64,000 nt of DNA from JALHOP01 sp964484195 (GTDB lineage Bacteria; Myxococcota; XYA12-FULL-58-9; JALHOP01), in assembly GCA_964484195.1 (NCBI GenBank), contig CAZAER010000002.1:1-64000 (forward strand). Reading direction: 5' to 3'. The notes beneath the pieces are model-generated. The model was given only the letters and a program-made list of their open reading frames with translations, searched no databases and was not told the DNA's origin. Positions 22,455-31,589 of this stretch are shown here, in pieces. Each line of letters starts with the position of its first letter. Position 1 is the first letter of the stretch. Both the position numbers and the translations under genes were made by a program.

Positions 22455-24791
22455 TCAGTCGACCGTCACATCCTCGCCGACGACGATTTCATCGGCGGTA
22501 TCGAGACTGACCAGCGACAGCTCGAAGGAGCCGTTGCCGTCAATGTCGAGGTCGATGCGAGTCGAGGTCCCGCTCACGATCACCACGTTGACCCGGGCAG
22601 CGCGCGAGCCAGGAGGCAATCCAAGTGACGTGAACAACGGGCGCAGATCGACGGTGTCCTGACCGTTCGTCGGATTGCCGTCGAACGTGGCGATGGTATC
22701 GAAACCGTCGGTTGGCGCGTCGAAGACGATCCGGTCATTGCCTTGCGAGACGTTAATGGCGTCGTTGCCGGGACCGCCGATCACGACGTCGTCGCCGTCC
22801 CCTCCGTTCAACACGTCATTGCCGACATAGCCCGCTAGCCAATCGTCACCCTCGTTGCCGTTGATCGTGTCGTTCGTCGTCCTGCCGAGCAGCACGTCGG
22901 CAAAGCCGGTGCCGGTAAGTGTCGTGAGACCTGCTTGACTGCGATTGACCGCGATCAACCCGCTGGTCGAGCGGCCGTTCAGGGTGGCGGTGTAGGTGAC
23001 CGTTCCGCCGTCCGTGTCATTGTCGGTTATAGCGAGCACGTCGTTGGACGTTGTCGCGACGACGTCGGTACCGAGGAACGGGCCTACGGCGAAGCTCGCG
23101 GGCGTATCGTTGCGCATGAACGCCTCGTAGGGCACGGAGATCGTCGCCGCGGCTCCCGACACGTTGCTGTAGACACGATCGCTGCGCGCAAGCACACCGT
23201 CCGAGCCGAGCACCTCGAGCGTCGCGTCCGCTGAAGCAGTGTCGCCATCGAAATCGCGCAACGTGTAGTCCGCGGTGATGGTCGCGCCGGTTGTCGTCAG
23301 CACGAAGTCGGAAGTCGATAGCTGGACGGCGAGCGAGCTCCCTCCGACCGTTGCCACGGTGAGGACGTGAAGGCCCGCGTCATAGGTGGAGCGGTCGGTT
23401 CCAACGACGCTGACCACGTTCGCGACACGGTCGTAGTTGTACGTCGTGCCGTCAATGCTCAGCGCCGCAAGATCACCTGGCTCGTCGGCTCCCCAGGTGT
23501 TGCCCGAGAAAAAGTTACCCGTCAGCTGCGAAGGGTCCGCCGGAACCTCGACCAGGGTCGGATCGGTGAGCAGCTGCGCGTCGAGCTGCTGACCGAGCGC
23601 GCCGTCGTAGGCTATTGGGTAGAGCTCGCTCAGCATCGAGGTCGACCCCACCGCTATGGCGTAGCAGGTGATGGAGCTCAGCGAGAGGAAGGCCTGCCAA
23701 TTGCTCTGCTCTACGAAGTCGATGCCTTCCGAGCCCGACGGTGTATTCGGTGCGCCGTTCGACAAGAAATAAAGCACGTTTCGCGCGTCGGGGAGCTTGC
23801 CGGGCGAGAAGAATGCCGACTGTGCTTGCGACAGCGCTGCGTCGAAGTTGGTGTTCCCCCCGAGCGCGGCCGCTGCAATCGCCGCGCCTATTTCGTCGGC
23901 GGTGCCCCACGCGGTGTCGTATGCCGAGGCGGTAGAGCTGAACATCACCAAGCGAACGGCCACGTTGGCGTGCGCGGAATAACGCGCGAGGATTTCGTAG
24001 GCGATCTCGCGCGCCAGGTCGAGCTTGGTGACACCGGTTAGCCCCGACGGATTGGCCATGCCGCCCGAGACTTGCAGGACAATCAGGACGTTCGCGCTCG
24101 TGCTCGAGCTGCTCGCCGTGCTCACCTGCGGCGTAGCGATCGGCCCATCGTCCGTGACCGTGAGCTCGAAGGTGGAGCTCGCGGTGTCACCGTCCGCGTC
24201 GGTGATGGTGAACGGAGCCGAGAGGACGAGGTTCGTCGAACCATGGTCGATTGCTCTGCCGAGCGTTGCGGTAACATTGCCGGAGTCCTGGCTGATGCGT
24301 AGAACCTCTTGTCCGTTTTCGCGGCCTACCAGGTCGTTGCTCTCGATGGCGAACACGACTGGATTGCCGGCTGATGAGACGGCGGGAGTCACCGAAGTGG
24401 ACCACGCGAAGGCACCGCTCGCCGCGGGACCGTCCGGCCCGTAGTCGAAGGTCAGCGTCGTGGTCGCGGCTTCAGCGTCGGAGGCGGAAGCCGTCCCCGA
24501 GTCGAGCGCCCGCTCCTCCACGACCGCTGCGGTGGCGGCCGCGCTCGGGTGGCCGTCGCTCGTGTCGCCAGGGTCGAGATCCCCGCCGTCGAAGTCCCCA
24601 TCATCGAGGTCTCCGGTGTCGAGGTCCCCGGTGCCCAGGTCGCCGTCGAGGTCTCCGGAGTCGGAGCCGTCCCCCTCGGCATCGTCGTCCGTGATCGTTT
24701 CCTCGTCCCCCTTCTGGCCTGCTTTCGGGGTGTTACCACCGCAACCAGACGCAACGACAAGGACCGCCAAGGCGGTGACTGCAATACGCAT
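22455..24791 (-). CDS. lipoprotein with VWA-like domain and RTX repeats
   Basis: A 778-residue protein (start at MRIAVTALAV; an ATG 27 bp upstream is possible). A lipoprotein signal ends in VVASGCGG. An acidic Gly/Asp-rich linker (GDLDGDLGTGDLDTGDLDDG) follows. A VWA-like domain starts at about residue 245, where the MIDAS motif reads QVSGGM instead of DxSGS, so metal binding is doubtful. Near residues 660-700 there are RTX calcium-binding nonapeptides (LNGGDGDDVVIGGPGNDAI), then a type I secretion-like C-terminus. The lipobox and the RTX end imply different export routes. A surface adhesin is inferred. Confidence 0.75.
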   Translation of the reverse strand: MRIAVTALAVLVVASGCGGNTPKAGQKGDEETITDDDAEGDGSDSGDLDGDLGTGDLDTGDLDDGDFDGGDLDPGDTSDGHPSAAATAAVVEERALDSGTASASDAEAATTTLTFDYGPDGPAASGAFAWSTSVTPAVSSAGNPVVFAIESNDLVGRENGQEVLRISQDSGNVTATLGRAIDHGSTNLVLSAPFTITDADGDTASSTFELTVTDDGPIATPQVSTASSSSTSANVLIVLQVSGGMANPSGLTGVTKLDLAREIAYEILARYSAHANVAVRLVMFSSTASAYDTAWGTADEIGAAIAAAALGGNTNFDAALSQAQSAFFSPGKLPDARNVLYFLSNGAPNTPSGSEGIDFVEQSNWQAFLSLSSITCYAIAVGSTSMLSELYPIAYDGALGQQLDAQLLTDPTLVEVPADPSQLTGNFFSGNTWGADEPGDLAALSIDGTTYNYDRVANVVSVVGTDRSTYDAGLHVLTVATVGGSSLAVQLSTSDFVLTTTGATITADYTLRDFDGDTASADATLEVLGSDGVLARSDRVYSNVSGAAATISVPYEAFMRNDTPASFAVGPFLGTDVVATTSNDVLAITDNDTDGGTVTYTATLNGRSTSGLIAVNRSQAGLTTLTGTGFADVLLGRTTNDTINGNEGDDWLAGYVGNDVLNGGDGDDVVIGGPGNDAINVSQGNDRIVFDAPTDGFDTIATFDGNPTNGQDTVDLRPLFTSLGLPPGSRAARVNVVIVSGTSTRIDLDIDGNGSFELSLVSLDTADEIVVGEDVTVD

Positions 24792-24878
24792 ACGTAGCAG
24801 CCAGTTTGCCAGAGGCATCCACGGATTGCGCGTGCGATACTGATCGGACTGAGTGGCCTGCGCTATCGACTATGTCGT

Positions 24879-24910
24879 GGGCCGGCGACTGCCATCTCTC
24901 ACACTGGGCG
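24879..24910 (+). repeat. attC-like repeat, right arm only
   Basis: GGGCCGGCGACTGCCATCTC with TCACACTGGGCG matches the right arm of the complete copies (GCCGGCGACGGCCATCTT, spacer, outer box ATTGGGC), with C in place of the first T of the box. No left arm is recognisable upstream. It lies 8 bp before a lipoprotein start codon, as at other cassette beginnings. Confidence 0.65.
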
Positions 24911-24917
24911 CGTGCGC

Positions 24918-25572
24918 ATGAGAAATCTCAAGCCCTTGGCTGTCGTCGTCGCTGCGCTTGCCGCGTCGTGCGATGACCCTCTCGATGTTCGGCGAAGCGC
25001 TGTCTGCGCCCATGGTTGTAGAAGATGAATGTCACGTCGAAACACAAATGCTGGAGGTCGTACTTAGGCGCCGCATGACAGTTCCCGAATGCGTCGGCGT
25101 CGGTGGCCAGGTGAGAACACATCCGCCAGACGGACCGGATGCGTCATGCCCGCCGGAGGCTAACGAAGTCGGAATTCTCAGTGACGTTACTGCGGGTGGC
25201 CTGTGCTGTAGCGCCTACGTTTGTGCCGACGGAACGTCGTCGCCATGTCGCCTCGCGAATGAGCCATGCGGAGATCCTGCGGCACAGGCCGCCTACGACC
25301 AGTGTACTTTGGCGACTTCATCCGGCGAGTGCGCGACCCTCGGCGGCGACTGGCGGGATACCTACGGACATTATGGACCTCAATGTGTCTGCCCGACGGG
25401 CCAGGGAGACTGCGCATGCGACGAGAGCTCGGACTGCCTCGGTCTCTGCGTCGGCGCCCAGAACACGTGCGGTTACACCCCTTACGGCATGTGCACGAGC
25501 GTTGGTCCCGCACTCGGATGTCGGTGCTGGATCGAGGATTGGCAAGTCGAGGACTTTTACTGTCTGGACTGA
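24918..25572 (+). pseudogene. frameshifted cysteine-rich lipoprotein
   Basis: ATG at 24918 begins MRNLKPLAVVVAALAASCDD, a clear lipoprotein signal, and continues LDVRRSAVCAHGCRR to a stop at about 25030. The rest is in another frame (from about 25010): VVEDECHVETQM, then a Cys-rich C-terminal part (GLCCSAYVCADG, CVCPTGQGDCAC, GCRCWIEDW) ending FYCLD at 25572. A single-base indel near 25010-25030 would unite them into about 215 residues. It could be a sequencing error or a true frameshift. It begins just after the right arm of an attC-like repeat. Confidence 0.6.
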
Positions 25573-25581
25573 GGCTGAATC

Positions 25582-26220
25582 TCACCCACGCTTCGCGAGC
25601 GCAGCCGCTGCGTCGCTCTTCACGCGCGCAAGCTCCTGCTCCGCAGATGCGAGGCGTGTCTCCGCTCGGGCGATGAGGTCCGGCTCCCACCCGTGCTCCT
25701 TGATGAAGCGAACAAAGGCGTGGGCGGCGTCTACCTCGAGGTCGGAGGTGCTGACGAGGTCAAGCAAGTCCGCTCGGGTTCGTGTGGCGATCGGCGATTC
25801 CTCGACGCCCTGTAGGATGGCCTCGATCATGCTGACTGCGCTGAAGTCTTCCTCGCCGTTCGGGAGGCGGCCGGTGACAAGCGCCTCTTGCTCGTCGCGG
25901 CTTGGATGCACGTACACGAGATGGTTCGAGATTTGGGCGAGAACGGGGGCGATGCCTTTGTCGCGTAGCTTGTACTGACCCTTGTCGAGTGCGGTGACAG
26001 CGCCTGATTGGATCAGCCAAAGAAGATAGTTACGCGCCGTCGTGAGGTCCGTCTTGGCGTGGTCCGCGAGGAACTTCACGGACAACTTCGTACCCTCACC
26101 GAGTGTTCCCCCGAGCAACCCCACCGGCCACGCCGGCGCCGGCGTTGGCAACTTCGCCTGCGCGGACTCCGGCAGCTCGCTGCGAGACACAAACAATCTG
26201 ATTCCGCTTACGGAGTGCAT
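25582..26220 (-). CDS. hypothetical protein (212 aa), possible winged-helix-like
   Basis: I chose the start MHSVSGIRLF because GGGGA lies 4 bases upstream. The protein has 212 residues, no signal peptide, and a segment at about 45-90 (LSVKFLADHAKTDLTTARNY, LLWLIQSGAVTALDKGQYKL) that looks like a winged-helix DNA-binding fold with a beta-wing. The C-terminus is a helical, Ala/Glu/Arg-rich coiled coil. A transcriptional-regulator role is possible but not established. It is divergent from the OsmC-family gene, with 82 bp between start codons, so it could regulate it. Confidence 0.5.
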   Translation of the reverse strand: MHSVSGIRLFVSRSELPESAQAKLPTPAPAWPVGLLGGTLGEGTKLSVKFLADHAKTDLTTARNYLLWLIQSGAVTALDKGQYKLRDKGIAPVLAQISNHLVYVHPSRDEQEALVTGRLPNGEEDFSAVSMIEAILQGVEESPIATRTRADLLDLVSTSDLEVDAAHAFVRFIKEHGWEPDLIARAETRLASAEQELARVKSDAAAALAKRG

Positions 26221-26302
26221 ACTATCCCCAATCTTCGTTTCGAATGCGTTATCGTCGCGAGCGGGATTAGGTTGTGTAGAAAGTGCGAGGACATTGCCGA
26301 CC

Positions 26303-26782
26303 ATGAGCAAGACGCACGATTACACCGCGCAGATCGCCTGGACGGGCGACCGGGGTGAAGGCAACAAACGCTATCGCGGTTACGATCGCACTTGGCGCAT
26401 CGAGACCCCCGGCAAGCTCCCCATCGATTGCTCGAACGACCCGCTCCTCGGCGGCGACCCCACGAAGCCCAACCCCGAAGACTTGCTCCTCGCCAGTCTC
26501 TCGGCCTGCCACATGCTCTGGTATCTGCACCTCGCGAGCCGCGCTGGCGTCGTGGTGCGCGCCTACGAAGACACGCCGCTCGGTGTCGGAGAGACCGGTC
26601 CCGCTGGTGAAGGCCGCTTCTTGAGCGCCGTCCTGCGTCCCAAGATCACGGTCGAGCACGGCGCTGACCTCACGAAAGCCGACGCTCTGCATCACGAGGT
26701 GCACAAGTACTGCTTCATCGCCCGCTCGGTGAGTTTCCCCGTGAGCTACGAAGCAACGTACGTCGAGGCGCCCGGCGCTTGA
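26303..26782 (+). CDS. OsmC/Ohr-family peroxiredoxin-like protein
   Basis: A 159-residue OsmC-family protein. Conserved features: the N-terminal strand TAQIAWTG, NPEDLLLASLSACHMLWYLH with the first redox Cys at 69, and HEVHKYCFIARSV with the second at 137. The length is in the usual range. Family members reduce organic hydroperoxides using the Cys pair. The start at MSKTHDY is preceded by a weak GAGGAC motif. Its neighbours are a divergent possible regulator and a convergent unknown gene, with 1 bp between stops. Confidence 0.85.
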   Translation: MSKTHDYTAQIAWTGDRGEGNKRYRGYDRTWRIETPGKLPIDCSNDPLLGGDPTKPNPEDLLLASLSACHMLWYLHLASRAGVVVRAYEDTPLGVGETGPAGEGRFLSAVLRPKITVEHGADLTKADALHHEVHKYCFIARSVSFPVSYEATYVEAPGA

Positions 26783-26783
26783 G

Positions 26784-27968
26784 CTACACGCCCGGCTTGC
26801 GCGCCTTGTCTGACGCCAGCAGCCGCTCGGCCGACGCAATCTCATCGCGCGTTCTCTGAACGGCGACCGCGGCAGCGCAGAGTGCGTGAGCACGCTCGAG
26901 CTTCCCAAGCGAATCCGCGTGGACCCGGGTCAGCTCCGTGATGACTTCTGGCGTGAGCTTTGCGTAAGCCGCCTTACATTGCGCCAAGAGGCCGGTGAAG
27001 CTCCAAAGACGCTTTAGCGGATTCACGACATCGTTCTTGTTGTAGCCGGCTTCGAGGCCAGCACACGCAGCGGCGACTTCGAGGTTCGTACGATGCTCGA
27101 AAACGTCGTAGTGGCCGACGACGTCTCCGACATAGCGGAGGTGGCCGAGCGATTCGCTCGTGAGTGATACGCGGCCAAGGACATCGACCATTTGATTGCG
27201 ACGCGTGATGAGCTGCTCCGTGGTCGGGACGGCTTGGTGATTGAGGCCCAGGTCGTCGCAGCTCAGAGCCTGCAGCTCGCGAGGCAAAGCTTCGAAGAGC
27301 AAGCTGATGCCCTTGCGCGCGTTGTGGTAGCGCGTTTGTGCAGCCGAAGACGCGTCCTCGCCACCTTGTGCGCGTTCATCCTCGGTGAGAGCGCCCATCG
27401 CGACAGCGTTGTCGAGCGCGACGGCATAGGCCGCTCGAGCGGACGCAACCTCGCGTTCAGAGCTCGCAATGTCTCTGATCTTCTTGAGCGCTTGCTCGGG
27501 GCTACCGAGGGCCGTGAAGGCATCGAGCGCTTTCTCGAGAGCGTCGATGGTTGCGCTATGGTCGTACGTGGGCTCCGGCGAATTGCCTTTGAGCAGACTG
27601 TCTACATCGGGGGCGTTGCCGCGCCACGCGCCGCTGCGTACGTCTTGCAAGCGTCGACGCAGCAACTGCAGCGATGCGTTCGAAATGCCCGCCGAGAGCG
27701 TGGCCCGTTCGATATCGTTCCACACAGTCAACGCCAGTACCGGCTCGGCGGCGCGTTGTGACTGATCGGCATAGCCTGGATATGGTTCAGCGCGATGCGT
27801 GCCATTGCCAAGCGTGTCGAGCTCGACCGGGCGCTGCATGGCTTCGAGCTTGGCGCCTTGTGATTGCGGAGCGACAGCTGCCGGACCGCCCGCGTTCTCG
27901 TGAGACGGCGCCGCAGTCGCTGTGGTAACGGCCTTAGCGGCGGGCAAATCTCGGGACAGTTTCGTCAT
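26784..27968 (-). CDS. hypothetical protein with disordered leader and helical body (394 aa)
   Basis: I chose the start MTKLSRDLPAAKAVTTATAA; upstream codons in this frame are the shadow of the divergent gene. Residues 1-60 are Ala/Pro/Ser/Thr rich and probably disordered. The rest is helical and charged with many Ala/Leu/Glu (SSEREVASARAAYAVALDNA, VQRTRDEIASAERLLASDKA). It has no signal peptide and I do not recognise a family. Several neighbours share the pattern of a disordered leader without a Sec signal. Confidence 0.5.
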   Translation of the reverse strand: MTKLSRDLPAAKAVTTATAAPSHENAGGPAAVAPQSQGAKLEAMQRPVELDTLGNGTHRAEPYPGYADQSQRAAEPVLALTVWNDIERATLSAGISNASLQLLRRRLQDVRSGAWRGNAPDVDSLLKGNSPEPTYDHSATIDALEKALDAFTALGSPEQALKKIRDIASSEREVASARAAYAVALDNAVAMGALTEDERAQGGEDASSAAQTRYHNARKGISLLFEALPRELQALSCDDLGLNHQAVPTTEQLITRRNQMVDVLGRVSLTSESLGHLRYVGDVVGHYDVFEHRTNLEVAAACAGLEAGYNKNDVVNPLKRLWSFTGLLAQCKAAYAKLTPEVITELTRVHADSLGKLERAHALCAAAVAVQRTRDEIASAERLLASDKARKPGV

Positions 27969-28046
27969 TCGGGGGCAGTATCGGGTCGCCGCCCTGGCAC
28001 GTTGCCGGTTTTGATGAGCTGGCATGCGCCTCCGCGGCAGTGGTCC

Positions 28047-28820
28047 ATGAAAGCCAAATATTTCGCTCACTCCCGCATGGCTCTTTCGTCGCTGCTCCTC
28101 CTGGCGATGTCGCCGCGCGCCTTTCCATGCTCGCCCCCGCGGCAGCGCATGTTGGACTTCGTCTCGTCTCCTTGGAGCACCCGCTATGACGGCCAGGTGC
28201 TCAAGGTCGGCCCTCAGCCGGTCTTCCTCGCACGCTCCGCCGACGACTTGCCTGAGGTGTTGACGGTCGACGGCGCGGACATCGCCATGGACTACGCCGT
28301 GCTCCGAACACCCGAGCTGCAGCATGACGGATTGCTCGCCTTCATCCCGCGAGCGCCGCTCGCACCTGGCCGCTATTGCACACAAGCCACGTGTGTCGAT
28401 GTCGAGGCAGCGTTCGACAACTCGCCTGTCACGGTCACCACGACGATTCGGGGAGCGGACAGGAGCGAGAGCGGCGGCGGCTGCATGGGCTCCGGAGACT
28501 GCGGTGGCTGGACGCTTCCCCGTGCAGTCGAGGTCACCACGCAAACAGCGCCCGGCGAAGGAGTGCGCCTTGCCACCTGGCGCATCGTTCTCCGCGACGT
28601 GTCCGGTCAGCTGTCCTACCCACTGGCCACTCTCTTCGGGCGAGGGACCTATTCGGACCCAGACCAAGACGTTCTCGCGATCGCCGATGGCCAGGTGCCG
28701 GTCGAGCTCGAACGGTTCAAACAGCTGTGCGTGACGCTCCAACCCGTGCTGTGGGACGGCACGGTGTTACAGCCGGTGGACGGCGGATGCGTCACCTTCG
28801 AAAGGACACTCGAGGAGTAG
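28047..28820 (+). CDS. exported protein of unknown function (257 aa)
   Basis: The start is uncertain: MKAKYFAHSRMALSSLLLL at 28047 is used, and MALSSLLLLAMSPRA at 28077 is also possible. The N-terminus has a hydrophobic stretch ending near ACS-like FPCSPPR, a probable export signal. The mature part is a beta-rich protein with a Gly/Ser/Asp Cys-containing insert (SESGGGCMGSGDCGGW) and paired Cys (YCTQATC, LCVTLQP, GGCVTF). The function is unknown. It diverges from the 394-residue gene. Confidence 0.5.
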   Translation: MKAKYFAHSRMALSSLLLLAMSPRAFPCSPPRQRMLDFVSSPWSTRYDGQVLKVGPQPVFLARSADDLPEVLTVDGADIAMDYAVLRTPELQHDGLLAFIPRAPLAPGRYCTQATCVDVEAAFDNSPVTVTTTIRGADRSESGGGCMGSGDCGGWTLPRAVEVTTQTAPGEGVRLATWRIVLRDVSGQLSYPLATLFGRGTYSDPDQDVLAIADGQVPVELERFKQLCVTLQPVLWDGTVLQPVDGGCVTFERTLEE

Positions 28821-28879
28821 AGCCCTTCGAGCGCCTCGGCGGCACAGAACCAAAGCGCCTTTGTCCGCGATAAAGGCGC

Positions 28880-29536
28880 ATGACCTCCGTTTCAAGCGTT
28901 CAGCGCCCGTTGTCCGTCGCTCTCGATTCCAGCCAAGCTGCCCAGCTCGACAAAGCCGTTGCGACGATCACGAGCCGGCTCATGAACGGGGCCTACGAGC
29001 CGAACGGTGGCCACCTCGGCCGCGAACAGGACGTCGTCATCGGTGCTCTCATGGAGAGCATCAGTGCCCAGTACCTCACCTTGCGCCCCCAGCTCCTCAA
29101 GGGGCTCCCGCCCGCCTTCATGGGCATCCTCGACACCTCCACCATCCCGCGCGTTCAGCTGATGCTCGACTTCGGCAGCCTGAATCGGACCAAAGCTCTA
29201 ACCGGCGGCGTCGTTCCGCTCGGTGTGTTCGTCCAGAATTTGCGCGCGCTCAACGGCACCGCCGGCTACAGCCTCGAACAAGTCCAGGCGGCGGTGGTGA
29301 AGCTCAATACCATGGCGCGCAACGCGGAGTTCACGGGCTCGGCGGCGCGTTTCAACAACTACCCCCCGCAGTTCACCGTCGAACAAGACGTCGCGAATGG
29401 CCGACCAGGCGTCAACATTCTCACGGGGGGACTGAAGAGCGACGCGGACTGGGAAGCTTTCCACGCCGTGATGGACGAAGCGGTCGCGCAAGCCGGATTC
29501 AAAGGCATGCCGGTCACGTTCTTCATTCAGGAATGA
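28880..29536 (+). CDS. hypothetical protein (218 aa)
   Basis: A 218-residue soluble protein with no signal peptide. Residues 1-35 are Ser/Val rich (MTSVSSVQRPLSVALDSSQA), then a compact mixed alpha/beta body with a conserved-looking LMLDFGSLNRTKALTGGVVP and a C-terminal WEAFHAVMDEAVAQAGFKGM. I do not recognise a family. It sits between the exported 257-residue protein and the RTX/EF-hand protein, all transcribed in the same direction. Confidence 0.5.
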   Translation: MTSVSSVQRPLSVALDSSQAAQLDKAVATITSRLMNGAYEPNGGHLGREQDVVIGALMESISAQYLTLRPQLLKGLPPAFMGILDTSTIPRVQLMLDFGSLNRTKALTGGVVPLGVFVQNLRALNGTAGYSLEQVQAAVVKLNTMARNAEFTGSAARFNNYPPQFTVEQDVANGRPGVNILTGGLKSDADWEAFHAVMDEAVAQAGFKGMPVTFFIQE

Positions 29537-29642
29537 GCACGTCGCTGCATCGTCACTAGGTAGTTAGCCGTTGTGGCCTGGTGTGGGTATGCCCGTAAGT
29601 CACCACCCCCAGCGTACCCACCATTGCGCTCGGAGACCGCCA

Positions 29643-31448
29643 ATGACTCTCGTGAACGGACAGTCCACCGTTCGACGTATTGCTGCGCCTTCCACGGAGG
29701 CGCGCACCCCGACTACAGGGGCCGCACAGGGAACGGGCCCAGTCGATCAATTCGAGACCCCTCCCACTGCCCCGCGTGGCGAGGCGCCGAACGTTTCCCG
29801 CGGTGACGCGTCTCACAATGGCGCCAGCATCATTCGCGGCGACAACGGGCAGCACTCGACCATCGGCAGCGTCGTCGGCGGTGTGAAGCACGCGCTCGAC
29901 ACCGTGAAAGAGCAGTTCGCCAAACCGAAGGTCGACCCCAACACGGTGGTGAAGTCCGGCGACGCCATGTCGAAGCAAGACGCCACGGCGGCGGTGATCG
30001 ACATCTACTCCAAGGCCTTCCCGGGGATCAGCTTCACCGAGGGTGAGCTGTCGAAGGCCATCTCTATGCTGCAGCACGGCAGCACGACGATCTCGGAAAT
30101 GACCACGAGGGTTCAGGAAGGCGCGAAGCTCGTCAACGACCCGAACGCTATGGCGGACCAAGTTTATTATGCGCCATCAGCCGCGCCGGACCAGCACTCT
30201 AGTTTGACGCAGAAGCTGCGCATGGATCGTTTGGCGACGCTGATGGAGGCCGGCTACCTCCCCGAGGGCAAGTTCAACATCATCGGCGGCTTCGCGTTCC
30301 ACTCGTTCAGCGCCATGAACGGCAGTCGCTTCTACTCGAGCTACGGCGCGCAGACTGCCGCGAGCCCCAAGAGCACGGTCCCGACCACGAGCCCGCGCGG
30401 CATGACCGGCATGACGCGCGACATGGCGCGTTCGCTCGAGCGTTACAAGACGAACGCCAAAGAGAGCGGCAGCGACGTCAACGACGAAGATGGCAAGAGC
30501 GGATCCAAACCGCGCGGTACGGGGAGCACCAGCAAGAGCCTCGGGAAGACGCTCATCAAGGGCAAGCCAACCAACGACGCCAACTCGAACAGCATGACGT
30601 TCTCTGGTGAACGGTCGACCCACCAAGTGGCGCTCACCAGCGCCGACGTGAACAGTCTGAGAGAAGCGTCGAGCGACCTCGCAAAATCGTCCGGTCTCCA
30701 GATGTCGCCGGTGATGCTCGACCTGAACCACGACGGCAAGCTCGGCACCACGGGCGTCAGCACTGCCAAGAGTCGCATCGACAATGACGTGAACGCGACG
30801 GTGGACTTCGATCTCGATGGCGATGGCAAGAAAGAGCACGTCGAGTGGATGAACGGTGACGGTGACGGCATGTTGGTCGATGACCGCGATGGCGGAGCGA
30901 CCGAGGCCATGCACGGCGACGGCGAGATCGATGGCAAGCGTCTCTTCGGCGACGAAGGCGGCAAGTACGCCAACGGCTACGAGAAGATGAAGGCGCTCGA
31001 TACGAACGACGACGGCAAGCTCTCGGGCAGCGAGCTCGACGGCCTGAAGACCTGGATCGATGACGGCGACGCCAAGATCGAAGAGGGCGAGCTCAAGACG
31101 CTCGCGGAGCTCGGCGTCACCGAGATCGGTCTGAAGATGGAGCTGACCGCGAACGACCGCGGCGAAGCGCTCATGCGCTCGACCTTCACCCAGAACGGCG
31201 AACAACACATCTCCGAAGACGTTTGGTTCGGCGTCGACCAAGAGCACAGCGTCAGCAATCTTGCGCATGTCGCTGCGACTGTCGCCGAACGTGCTTCACC
31301 GCATGGCCGCGCCGCGATGATTGCCCGCCTCGACACGGCGATGCGCGATATCGCTGACGTCGCGCGTGACGTCGAGCGCCGTGGTCACGCCAACGATATG
31401 GCCCGGCACTCGAACCTCGTCCTTTTGACCACTGGATTCCGAGCCTGA
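29643..31448 (+). CDS. large protein with RTX-type EF-hand/calcium-binding C-terminal module
   Basis: A 601-residue protein starting MTLVNGQSTVRRIAAP; an upstream in-frame start is considered less likely. Residues 1-85 are Pro/Thr/Ser/Ala rich. The middle is Ser/Lys/Gly rich and low in order. The C-terminal third has the module seen in many RTX and FrpC-like proteins: PVMLDLNHDGKLG, VDFDLDGDGKKEHVEW, LDTNDDGKLSGSELDGL and GDAKIEEGELKTLAELGV, each a DxDxDG EF-hand-like calcium loop. There is no Sec signal or transmembrane segment. A secreted calcium-dependent structural role is inferred. Confidence 0.65.
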   Translation: MTLVNGQSTVRRIAAPSTEARTPTTGAAQGTGPVDQFETPPTAPRGEAPNVSRGDASHNGASIIRGDNGQHSTIGSVVGGVKHALDTVKEQFAKPKVDPNTVVKSGDAMSKQDATAAVIDIYSKAFPGISFTEGELSKAISMLQHGSTTISEMTTRVQEGAKLVNDPNAMADQVYYAPSAAPDQHSSLTQKLRMDRLATLMEAGYLPEGKFNIIGGFAFHSFSAMNGSRFYSSYGAQTAASPKSTVPTTSPRGMTGMTRDMARSLERYKTNAKESGSDVNDEDGKSGSKPRGTGSTSKSLGKTLIKGKPTNDANSNSMTFSGERSTHQVALTSADVNSLREASSDLAKSSGLQMSPVMLDLNHDGKLGTTGVSTAKSRIDNDVNATVDFDLDGDGKKEHVEWMNGDGDGMLVDDRDGGATEAMHGDGEIDGKRLFGDEGGKYANGYEKMKALDTNDDGKLSGSELDGLKTWIDDGDAKIEEGELKTLAELGVTEIGLKMELTANDRGEALMRSTFTQNGEQHISEDVWFGVDQEHSVSNLAHVAATVAERASPHGRAAMIARLDTAMRDIADVARDVERRGHANDMARHSNLVLLTTGFRA

Positions 31449-31589
31449 GCTACTGACGCGCAAATCCGCCCGACGCCTGCCCGCGCGAAACGATAGGCGA
31501 TCTCCAAGCAACTTCCGCCATGCGGCCCCGATAACTGAAGCAATCGACCGCTAGTAAATGGGGTCCCTACATCATCTTGGAGACGTCAG

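Noticed and set aside
30177..31268. Long minus-strand reading frame opposite the RTX EF-hand gene
   Set aside because: Composition (VAVVHGLGRSAIAV...) is that of an antisense shadow; the plus-strand frame holds clear calcium-binding motifs.
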